Source: Gammaproteobacteria bacterium RIFCSPHIGHO2_12_FULL_42_10 (GTDB taxonomy: Bacteria; Pseudomonadota; Gammaproteobacteria; DSM-16500). From it: 37,134 bases of DNA. Each line of letters starts with the position of its first letter. Within the stretch, counting starts at the first letter, position 1. The position numbers and the translations under genes were made by a program. Of this stretch, positions 8,701-17,012 are shown piece by piece. Location: NCBI GenBank assembly GCA_001801625.1, contig MGYE01000082.1:33536-70669 (forward strand), read 5' to 3'. The notes beneath the pieces were generated by a model that did no database searches, had not been told where the DNA came from, and worked only from the letters and a program-made list of their open reading frames with translations.

Positions 8701-10585
8701 GAGTGGCGATGTGTTTGGCAATAGTATGCTGATGTCGGAACATTTTAAGTTGATCGCTGCCTTCAATCACGTGCATATTTTTATTGACCCTAATCCTGAT
8801 GCAAAAAATAGCTATCTTGAAAGAAAGCGTTTATTTGCGCTGCCACGTTCTGGATGGATAGATTATAATTTATCTCTCATTTCAAAGGGTGGTGGTATCT
8901 TTGAGCGTTCTGCGAAATCAATTAAGCTAACGCTTGAGATGAAAGCAGCGCTTGATATTCATGTGGATGCGTTAACGCCTTCTGCGTTGATTCAAGCCAT
9001 ACTAAAAGCACCGGTTAATCTTCTGTGTAACGGTGGGATTGGTACTTTCTTTAAATCAACAAAAGAAACACACAGTGATGCGGGTGATCGTGCTAATGAT
9101 GCGATTCGTATTAATGCATCTGAGTTACGTGCCAAAGTGATTGCAGAAGGTGGTAATTTAGGCATGACGCAACTTGCGCGTATTGAGTATTCTTTACAGG
9201 GCGGCATTGTGAATGCAGACTTTATTGATAATTCTGCAGGTGTCGATTGCTCAGATCACGAAGTGAATATTAAAATTTTATTGAATCAATTAGTCACAGC
9301 AAAACAATTAACAGAAGAAAAACGTAATATTCTACTTAAACAAATGACCGATGAAGTCGCGCAGTTGGTATTGCAGGATAATTATGATCAAACACAAATT
9401 ATCAGTTTAGAAATTACCAATATTCATCAAAAAATGGATTTGTTTAGACATTACATGAATGATATGGAAAAACGAGGTCGTCTGGATAGACAATTAGAGT
9501 ATCTACCAACGGATGCACAGATGATTGAGCGCAAGGCTAATAATCAGCCATTGACGCGTCCAGAGGTTGCTATTTTACTTGCTTATAGCAAGATGTACTT
9601 TAAAAAAGACATCGTTAATTTAACCATGCTAAATGAAGCTTATTTTGATAAGTATTTACTGTCTGCTTTTCCAAAGCTGTTGTGCGAGACTTTCCCAACT
9701 GTATTAAGAAAACATCGTTTGCGTAAAGAAATCATTGCGACACAACTGAGTAAAAACATCATCGATCGTATGGGCATTCATTTTGTAGAGCGCTTACACC
9801 AAGAAACGGGCGCAACGTCTGCATTTATTATTAAAGCCTATGTGATTGCTGAAGAAATTTTTCAAATACCCGCTCTTTGGGATCAAATTACAGCTTTGGA
9901 TTATGCGGTGAGCACAGAGGTACAATATCGTTTGATGCTGCAAATACATTATTTAATCAGACGTGTGACGCGGTGGTTGTTGCGCAATAGAAAGCCAAAT
10001 ATTCAGATTAAAAAATCGATTGATGCGTTAGCACCCTCCATTCAATATTTAATACAGCACTTACCGCTGCTGTTGGGTGACTCCGATAAAGAAGCGCTAG
10101 AAAGCGTTGTTAATTATTTTGTTGAGCAAAAAGTACCAGAAAAATTAGCGAGACATGTGGCTTCTTATAACGCTTTATTTACAGCGTTAGATATTATTGA
10201 GGCAACACATAAATATGATCTTGATTTAGCGCTGGCTGCAAAGACTTATTATCGATTAGGTCATCGTATTGAACTCAATATTTTAAGAGAATTAATCAAT
10301 GCTTTCCCGATTGATAATGCTTGGGATGAGTTGGCGCGTTCTGGTTTTAGAGATGATATCGATCGTGTGCAGCGTAAACTCACCGCAAGATTACTAATCG
10401 TTCAAGCAAAAACATTTACTGATACCAATATTGACGAACAAATTGATAGTTGGGTTAAGACCCATCCATTTTTAATGGAGCGTTGGTTAGCATTGCTTGC
10501 AGAGATTAAGTCTAGCGAGATCGTTGGTTTTGTGAAGTATTCCGTGCTGTTAAGAGAGTTATTTGATTTTGTGCAGACTATATGA
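5726..10585 (+). CDS. gdhB: NAD-specific glutamate dehydrogenase, large (about 180 kDa) type
   Basis: 1619 aa; [46 protein letters not shown] and [30 protein letters not shown] are hallmarks of the large bacterial NAD-GDH. Confidence 0.96.
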   Translation: [1619 protein letters not shown]

Positions 10586-11604
10586 AAAATAAATATGATT
10601 CCATTGCCATTGTAGGTGCAACAGGGCTGGTAGGAACGACTTTGCTGGCGTTGCTTCAGGAAACTGTTTTTCCTTTTAAAGCATTGCATCTGATCGCAAG
10701 CGATCAATCTGTTGGTAAAACATTGGTTGTGAAAGATAAGCATTATCTTGTTCAAGATCTTGCTGACTTTGATTTTCAAAAAACACAAATCGCTTTTTTT
10801 TGTGTAAGCAGTCATCTTTCTGAAGTCTATGCTTTAAAAGCTGTTCGAGCTGGCAATCTTGTGATTGATAAGAGCGATCATTTTCGCAATCATCCCGACA
10901 TTCCACTTGTGATTCCTGAGGTGAATGCCAATGCATTGCTTCAATGTAAAAAAGCTTGTTTGATTGCGAGTCCAAATTGCAACACGATTCCAATTGCCAT
11001 TGCATTAAAGCCTATTTACGATGCGGTCGGTATAAAACGCATCAATGTTTCAACTTATCAATCTGTTTCCGGAACGGGTAAACGCGCTATTGATGAGCTG
11101 ACAGAACAAACCAAGCAAATTTTAGAAAAAAGACCTATTGAGTTTGAAGTATATCCACAGCAAATTGCATTTAATGTCTTGCCGCATATTGATCTTTTTG
11201 AGGAAAATGGCTATACGCGTGAAGAAATGAAAATTGTCTGGGAGATGCAAAAAATATTTAACGATACTGACATTGCAATCAATCCCACTGCTGTGCGTGT
11301 GCCCGTGTATTATGGACATGCTGCATCTATCCATCTTGAAACGCGTGATAAAATAACAGCAGAAGAGGCGATGGCTTTATTTGCTGAATCGCCAGCGATG
11401 ACACTCATGACGGGTAAACATCCCTATCCAACGCCTGCACGAGATGCAGCAGGGAAAGATTTAGTCTTTGTAGGTCGTGTGAGGGAAGATATTTCACATC
11501 CAACGGGGTTGAATCTTTGGGTGGTGACAGATAACTTACGTAAAGGCGCGGCACTAAATGCCTTACACATTGCAACGCATTTCTTATCAGAACGGACATC
11601 ATGA
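10582..11604 (+). CDS. asd: Aspartate-semialdehyde dehydrogenase
   Basis: IAIVGATGLVGTTLL NAD(P)-binding start, IASPNCNT active-site Cys, ATGA overlap with the preceding gene. Confidence 0.92.
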   Translation: MKNKYDSIAIVGATGLVGTTLLALLQETVFPFKALHLIASDQSVGKTLVVKDKHYLVQDLADFDFQKTQIAFFCVSSHLSEVYALKAVRAGNLVIDKSDHFRNHPDIPLVIPEVNANALLQCKKACLIASPNCNTIPIAIALKPIYDAVGIKRINVSTYQSVSGTGKRAIDELTEQTKQILEKRPIEFEVYPQQIAFNVLPHIDLFEENGYTREEMKIVWEMQKIFNDTDIAINPTAVRVPVYYGHAASIHLETRDKITAEEAMALFAESPAMTLMTGKHPYPTPARDAAGKDLVFVGRVREDISHPTGLNLWVVTDNLRKGAALNALHIATHFLSERTS

Positions 11605-11897
11605 TTACACTCATTTTTAAAACCTATTTGTATATTTTATCGGGAATTGGCATTGCTTTATTGGCCATTTTTCTGCTGGGTTGTTATTTTATATGGCGCA
11701 TCTTTATGCATCCTGCTCGTCATGCCAATCTTTCGCTGATTGCAGGCGACGATATGATTGCCACACAATTTGACTTAGCGAGAGCATATTTTGAAACGAA
11801 TCAAAAGAATGCTTCAAAAGTTATCTTGAAAACAATTATTGCAACAGGCAATCGCGCACAGATCAGAGAAGCAAAGCTTTTGCTGGAGAAGGTGTGA
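11601..11897 (+). CDS. short membrane protein with FimV C-terminal-like domain
   Basis: One N-terminal TM segment followed by LIAGDDMIATQFDLARAYFETNQKNASKVILKTIIATGNRAQIREAKLLLEKV, which resembles the C-terminal TPR-like domain of FimV; sits between asd and truA, the fimV position in pseudomonads. Confidence 0.72.
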   Translation: MITLIFKTYLYILSGIGIALLAIFLLGCYFIWRIFMHPARHANLSLIAGDDMIATQFDLARAYFETNQKNASKVILKTIIATGNRAQIREAKLLLEKV

Positions 11898-11925
11898 TTT
11901 AGTTTGTATTATTATCTATCCCTCA

Positions 11926-11948
11926 CCCTCACCTTCCCTCGGTGAGGG
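11926..11948. repeat. small CCCTCACC/GGTGAGGG hairpin
   Basis: CCCTCACC (11926-11933), loop TTCCCTC, GGTGAGGG (11941-11948), followed by GAGGGAACGC. Confidence 0.5.
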
Positions 11949-11988
11949 AGGGAACGCAATAGAAATGATTTGATTCAGGCCAGATCTC

Positions 11989-12768
11989 ATGACTCGCATA
12001 GCGCTTGGCGTTGAATACTGCGGTGAAGATTTTTTTGGATTCCAAATCCAGGCTAATCTAAAAACAGTTCAAGCAACGTTAGAGCAAGCACTTTCAAGAA
12101 TTGCTGATGAACCGATTGCGCTGATTTGTGCAGGCAGAACAGACCGCGGTGTTCATGCGACAGGTCAGGTTATTCATTTTGATACAAAAGCTGTTCGTCC
12201 TATTAGCGCTTGGTTGCAGGGAGTGAATACTTATTTGCCCGCATCGCTTAGTGTATGTTGGGCACGCGAGGTGGATGATCAGTTTCATGCACGATTTCGA
12301 GCCATAGCGCGTTCTTATCGTTATATTATTTATAATCAATCTATACAGCGTGCCATGTTGCGTCATCGTGTTGGATTTTGTCGTCAGCCTTTAAATGTTG
12401 CGCCGATGCAAGAAGCAGCGCAGTATTTGTTGGGCGAACAAGATTTTACTTCATTTAGATCCTCTCAGTGTCAATCAAATACACCTATGCGGTGTATCAA
12501 TAAAATCACACTGGTGCGGCAAAACGATTTTGTCATGTGCGATATCACTGCTAATGCCTTTTTACATCATATGGTTAGAAATATCGTTGGTACGTTGATT
12601 TTAGTGGGGAGGGGGCTCCATACTACTTTATGGGTAAAAACGGTGCTAGAAGCAAGAAATAGGGCTCTAGCAGGAGAGATGGCGCCACCGGAAGGTTTGT
12701 ATTTAATCAACGTGTTATACCCTGAACCGTATCTTTTTCCTCCCGCTGATTTGCCGTTTCTGGTATAA
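11989..12768 (+). CDS. truA: tRNA pseudouridine(38-40) synthase
   Basis: MTRIALGVEYCGEDFFGFQIQ, CAGRTDRGVHATGQVIHF, FLHHMVRNIVGTLI motifs. Confidence 0.96.
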   Translation: MTRIALGVEYCGEDFFGFQIQANLKTVQATLEQALSRIADEPIALICAGRTDRGVHATGQVIHFDTKAVRPISAWLQGVNTYLPASLSVCWAREVDDQFHARFRAIARSYRYIIYNQSIQRAMLRHRVGFCRQPLNVAPMQEAAQYLLGEQDFTSFRSSQCQSNTPMRCINKITLVRQNDFVMCDITANAFLHHMVRNIVGTLILVGRGLHTTLWVKTVLEARNRALAGEMAPPEGLYLINVLYPEPYLFPPADLPFLV

Positions 12769-12803
12769 TGGCGGCTATATCGCTTTAAGCTTTTGAGGTC
12801 ATT

Positions 12804-13667
12804 ATGAGCTGGTTTAAAAAATTATTACCATCCCGCATTCGTACCGTAACGAGCACTAAAAAGGTACCAGAAGGGCTATGGTCCAAGTGTCCTAGTTGCC
12901 AAGCGGTGCTTTATCGAACTGAATTAGAAAAAAATTTAGAAGTCTGCCCTAAGTGCGATTACCATATTCGTCTTTCTGCGCGTAAACGATTAGCATATTT
13001 TTTAGATTCAATGCCGACAGATGAAATTGCGTCTGAGGTTGGGCCAAAAGATTTACTCAAATTCAAAGATCTCAAAAAATATAAGGATCGTTTGGTTGTA
13101 GCACAACATGATACCGGCGAGAAAGAAGCCTTGGTTGCGATGCACGGCACGGTGCAAGATGTACCCGTTGTTGTCGCGGCATTTGAATATCAGTTTATTG
13201 GCGGCTCAATGGGCGCTGCTGTGGGGGAGCGTTTTGTGCGTGCTGTACAAATTGCGCTGGAACAGCGCATTCCTTTTGTTTGTTTTTCAGCGAGCGGCGG
13301 TGCGCGTATGCAAGAGGCGCTTACCTCGCTCATGCAAATGGCTAAAGTGAGCGCAGCGTTAACAAGGTTGCAAGAGAAAGGCATTCCTTATTTTTCTGTC
13401 TTAACGGATCCCACGATGGGTGGTGTTTCTGCGAGCCTTGCGATGTTGGGCGATATTATTATTGCAGAACCCAATGCGTTAATAGGCTTTGCAGGACCTC
13501 GTGTGATTGAGCAAACTGTTAGGGAGAAACTACCTGAAGGTTTTCAAAGCAGTGAATTTTTATTAAAACATGGTGCGATTGATATGATTGTACATCGTAA
13601 TGATATGCGAAAAATGATTGCAAGATTACTCTCTAAGTTAACGCTATCTAGTCGAGGAGTCGCGTAA
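12804..13667 (+). CDS. accD: Acetyl-CoA carboxylase carboxyltransferase subunit beta
   Basis: [26 protein letters not shown] zinc ribbon; [37 protein letters not shown]. Confidence 0.97.
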   Translation: MSWFKKLLPSRIRTVTSTKKVPEGLWSKCPSCQAVLYRTELEKNLEVCPKCDYHIRLSARKRLAYFLDSMPTDEIASEVGPKDLLKFKDLKKYKDRLVVAQHDTGEKEALVAMHGTVQDVPVVVAAFEYQFIGGSMGAAVGERFVRAVQIALEQRIPFVCFSASGGARMQEALTSLMQMAKVSAALTRLQEKGIPYFSVLTDPTMGGVSASLAMLGDIIIAEPNALIGFAGPRVIEQTVREKLPEGFQSSEFLLKHGAIDMIVHRNDMRKMIARLLSKLTLSSRGVA

Positions 13668-14260
13668 TGGATATTAAAATCAAGCACCGAATTTTAGGTT
13701 TTTTAGTGATCGCCAGTTTGGTCGTCATTTTGTTACCTTTTTTTCAAAAAAGCAAAATCATTTCACCTGAAATTGCTGTTAAAAAGATGCCAGCTTTCCC
13801 GGATCACGTGGTTGAGATGGCTTCTGTTAATGCGCCTGCTGTGCCGACATCATTTACGCTTGAGAAAGCGACACCCGATGAGACGATTAGTGTTGCAGAG
13901 ACTGCAAAACAGTCTACGAAAATCGCAGCACTTGAAAAGCAGCCGGTTTTAAATGCATTACCGACACCGGTTATTGAACCATTTTCATTGGAAGACAAAA
14001 ATGGCTTATTTAAATTAAAAAGACCGACTTGGTTAGTACAGGTTGGGCGTTTTCAAAACAAAGCTAGCGCGATACGTTTGGCCCGTTCTTTAAAAAGAAA
14101 TGGCTATCATCCTTTGATGCAGCAATATGGCGCAGAAGGGGGGACACACCTTTTCGTAGCGCCTGAAAATACCGCTTCATCTGCGCATTTTGTTGCGCAG
14201 GAATTAGAGAATAAGATGCATGTACATGGGGTGGTGATTTACTATAAGCCGTTGGCGTGA
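13667..14260 (+). CDS. SPOR domain-containing inner-membrane protein (DedD-like)
   Basis: N-terminal TM (ILGFLVIASLVVILLPFF) and C-terminal SPOR-like LVQVGRFQNKASAIRLARSLKRNGYHPLM; start overlaps the accD stop (TAATG). Confidence 0.88.
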   Translation: MDIKIKHRILGFLVIASLVVILLPFFQKSKIISPEIAVKKMPAFPDHVVEMASVNAPAVPTSFTLEKATPDETISVAETAKQSTKIAALEKQPVLNALPTPVIEPFSLEDKNGLFKLKRPTWLVQVGRFQNKASAIRLARSLKRNGYHPLMQQYGAEGGTHLFVAPENTASSAHFVAQELENKMHVHGVVIYYKPLA

Positions 14261-14297
14261 TGTAACGCTGCGTTTGCGCTGCGAGTGGCAGAAATTT

Positions 14298-14344
14298 GCG
14301 TCCCCCTCTCCTCCCACGCTTTTTGTGGGAGGAGAGGGGGACGC
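14298..14344. repeat. long-stem palindromic repeat, copy B
   Basis: Perfect 20-bp stem GCGTCCCCCTCTCCTCCCAC (14298-14317) / GTGGGAGGAGAGGGGGACGC (14325-14344), loop GCTTTTT; same arms as copy A. Confidence 0.92.
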
Positions 14345-14479
14345 GCTAAGTATTTGTTGTATTTACATGGAGGTCATCTGAAGGCCACGTCACTGTAATT
14401 GTGCATTTTCTAGATGATAGTGGCGTTTGTCTGTCGTAAACCCAGTTTCTTTTCAAAACTATCCTATACTGAGAGCTAT

Positions 14480-14497
14480 GACGCAGATGTCTGCGTC
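14480..14497 (+). promoter_or_regulatory. 5'-leader hairpin upstream of the orphan 172-aa gene
   Basis: GACGCAGA-TG-TCTGCGTC palindrome just downstream of a TATACT box (14465-14470), with a strong SD AAGGAGGG at 14510-14517. Confidence 0.5.
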
Positions 14498-14523
14498 TAT
14501 CATGATGGTAAGGAGGGTTTGCA

Positions 14524-15042
14524 ATGAGATTATTGACAAACATGAATCCGATGACGCTGTGGCAGGAAACCATTAGAGAAGCAGAGGGGCAGTGTGAGGT
14601 TGCGCTTAGGCAGGAGTTAGAAACTTATCTTGTGACTTTATTGGCAAATTATGTGAATCAGCCTGATTTATTCAAACAAACCGTTGCGATCTCTTTTTTA
14701 GAAGCGCAATCCAAACATGATGATCTAGCATTGCAGCGGACGGGTGATCAATGTTTGCTGGTAACAGGATTATTTCCTCATTTTACGGAGAGAAAACTCG
14801 TGAAAATTAACTATTTTGTACAGGTTGGTCAGGCTTCTTATTTTTCTTTATCTCATCGTGCGAATGATTTGTTTGCATTGTTGGCTAACCATTTTGTGAC
14901 CTTGATGGATGTTTTGCAGTCAATACGCGCAGATGCTACGTTACTCCCACTCGAAGCCTATGACCAATGGAACGATCTCGGAAGCCGACGTGCACTTAGG
15001 ATTTTGGAGGAGTATCGGGCTTATCGGAATGGTGGGCGATAG
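14524..15042 (+). CDS. conserved-looking hypothetical protein, 172 aa
   Basis: Full-length ORF with strong SD AAGGAGGG at correct spacing; no family recognised. Confidence 0.75.
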   Translation: MRLLTNMNPMTLWQETIREAEGQCEVALRQELETYLVTLLANYVNQPDLFKQTVAISFLEAQSKHDDLALQRTGDQCLLVTGLFPHFTERKLVKINYFVQVGQASYFSLSHRANDLFALLANHFVTLMDVLQSIRADATLLPLEAYDQWNDLGSRRALRILEEYRAYRNGGR

Positions 15043-15059
15043 ATATTGCATTGCAAACG

Positions 15060-15099
15060 AACGAAGCTTCCCTCCCCCTCCGAGGAGAGAAGCTTCGTT
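15060..15099. repeat. AACGAAGCTTC hairpin with CT-rich/GA-rich interior
   Basis: CGAAGCTTC (15062-15070) / GAAGCTTCG (15089-15097), extended by AA/TT outside and partly by CTCC/GGAG inside. Confidence 0.6.
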
Positions 15100-15171
15100 T
15101 GATGGTATGGTGTGTTTGAGATTTTCCCCTTATCTTGTATGTCACTTCTATTGATGGCATCATTATTCTAG

Positions 15172-15190
15172 CCCCGCAACAAGTGCGGGG
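15172..15190. terminator. CCCCGCA-acaag-TGCGGGG hairpin upstream of adk
   Basis: Perfect 7-bp GC-rich stem, loop 5 nt, 33 nt before the adk start; lacks a T-run, so terminator versus 5'UTR element is unresolved. Confidence 0.45.
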
Positions 15191-15222
15191 TGATGGGACT
15201 CATTTATAGTAAGGGTGGAAAG

Positions 15223-15885
15223 ATGCGGCTTGTTTTGTTGGGGTTTCCGGGGGCGGGGAAGGGGACACAGGCTAAATTTATTGCTGCAGAATACCATATT
15301 CCACATATCTCTACTGGCGATATTTTGCGTTCTGCTATTCAGAAGACTTCAGAGCTTGGCAAAAAAGTTAAAAATATTGTAGCTGATGGGCGACTGGTGC
15401 CAGATGACATCATGACGACACTCATTGAAGATCGCTTAAAACAAAATGATTGTCAGCATGGATTCTTATTAGATGGGTTTCCTCGTACGCTGCAGCAGGC
15501 GAGTGCGCTCGAAGGTATTACGAAAATTGAGGGTGTGATTGATATTGAGTTATCAGAAGAGGCGGTGATTGAGCGTTTAACAGGACGACGTATTCACCCT
15601 GCTTCAGGTCGTACTTATCACCTGCTGTACCAACCTCCTCGTGTTCAAGACAAGGATGATGTGACGGGTGAGCCGTTGATTCAGCGACCAGACGATTTTG
15701 AAGCGACCATCAGGCAGCGCTTGAATGTTTATCAAATACAAACCAGTCCGCTAAAAGCTTACTACCAGCATGCACCCGCTATTTGCTATATGAAAATTAA
15801 TGGGGCAGAACCGATTCCGCAAGTTAAAGAAAAAATTGCACAAGCGCTCACCAAGCTTTCTCATGCCCGGGAAAAAATAGACTAA
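15223..15885 (+). CDS. adk: Adenylate kinase
   Basis: MRLVLLGFPGAGKGTQAKFIAAEYHIPHISTGDILR; LDGFPRTLQQA; RRIHPASGRTYH. The ORF track start (15190) lies upstream; ATG 15223, preceded by AAGGGTGGAAAG, is the family start. Confidence 0.96.
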   Translation: MRLVLLGFPGAGKGTQAKFIAAEYHIPHISTGDILRSAIQKTSELGKKVKNIVADGRLVPDDIMTTLIEDRLKQNDCQHGFLLDGFPRTLQQASALEGITKIEGVIDIELSEEAVIERLTGRRIHPASGRTYHLLYQPPRVQDKDDVTGEPLIQRPDDFEATIRQRLNVYQIQTSPLKAYYQHAPAICYMKINGAEPIPQVKEKIAQALTKLSHAREKID

Positions 15886-17012
15886 TGTCCGAACAAGATG
15901 CGGTGGTTTATCTCGCTGATAAAAGAGTATTAGTCTGTCAAAACCAGTGGAATCTGTCCAATCTTCCCAATCTAGAAAATTTGTTACAAAACATTGCATG
16001 GCCAAGCACAGGTACCGTCACAATCGATGGGCAGCAAATTGACGCTATGGATAGTGCAGGCGCATGGCTTTTCTTTTCGATTGAATATACGCTTGCAGCG
16101 CGTGGATTGACCGTGGTGTTGGCGAAACTTTCAGAAGCACAAAGTGCCATGCGTACCTTGATTACACCGAAAGTCATTCAGATGACAGTCGGAGATGCGG
16201 TGCCCAAAGAATGGATACCGTCGTGGCTTACAAAACTTGGGATGCAAACGGTTGATGGTATTTTAGGATTAACGTCCTACCTTGCCTTTATTGGTATGCT
16301 CACTGCTGAGGCGATACGAGTACTTGCTTATCCCAGCAAGTGGCGACTGCGAGAAATAGCCAATATTGTGTATCGCTGTGGTTATCAGGCGCTTCCTATT
16401 ATCGCGATGTTATCTTTCATGATCGGCGTTGTGATCACCTATCAGTTGGGGCTACAATTACGTAATTATGGTGCTAATCGTTACATTGTCGATTTACTAG
16501 GCCTTGCTGTTTTGCGAGAATTCGGACCTTTGATTACCGCCATTATGGTTGCGGGACGCACTGGTTCTGCTTTTACGGCACAACTGGGCACAATGAAAAT
16601 TAATCAAGAAATCGATGCATTAAATACCATGGGTGTCACACCCGCTGAATTATTATTATTGCCACGTATCATTGGTCTTTTTATTGCGTTACCGCTTTTA
16701 ACTTTTTGGGCGGATATTTTTGGTCTTTTAGGCGGCATGATGATGTCAAATAATATGCTGCAAGTCACGTGGCATGATTTTTTGCACCGTTTTCCTCGCG
16801 TCATTCCATTGAAGACGTTATTTATTGGTTTGGGTAAAGCCCCTTTATTTGCATTAGTGATTGCAAGTGTGGGTTGTTTTCAGGGGATGAAAGTTAAAGA
16901 CAATACGAATCAGATTGGATTAAATACAACGCGCAGTGTTGTCTTGTCGATTTTTTTCATTATTGTGATTGATGCTGTTTTATCGATCCTCTTTAGTAAA
17001 CTAAAATTATGA
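15885..17012 (+). CDS. mlaE: MlaE-family lipid ABC transporter permease with N-terminal STAS domain
   Basis: N-terminal STAS-like segment (GTVTIDGQQIDAMDSAGAWLFFSI) fused to MlaE permease (LGLQLRNYGANRYIVDLLGLAVLREFGPLITAIMVAGRTGSAFTAQLGTMKINQEIDALNTMG). Confidence 0.92.
   Translation: MSEQDAVVYLADKRVLVCQNQWNLSNLPNLENLLQNIAWPSTGTVTIDGQQIDAMDSAGAWLFFSIEYTLAARGLTVVLAKLSEAQSAMRTLITPKVIQMTVGDAVPKEWIPSWLTKLGMQTVDGILGLTSYLAFIGMLTAEAIRVLAYPSKWRLREIANIVYRCGYQALPIIAMLSFMIGVVITYQLGLQLRNYGANRYIVDLLGLAVLREFGPLITAIMVAGRTGSAFTAQLGTMKINQEIDALNTMGVTPAELLLLPRIIGLFIALPLLTFWADIFGLLGGMMMSNNMLQVTWHDFLHRFPRVIPLKTLFIGLGKAPLFALVIASVGCFQGMKVKDNTNQIGLNTTRSVVLSIFFIIVIDAVLSILFSKLKL

Noticed and set aside
12762-12770. 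TATAAT at the truA 3' end as the accD promoter
   Set aside because: A good -10 but no convincing -35 at 16-18 nt; not reported as a feature.
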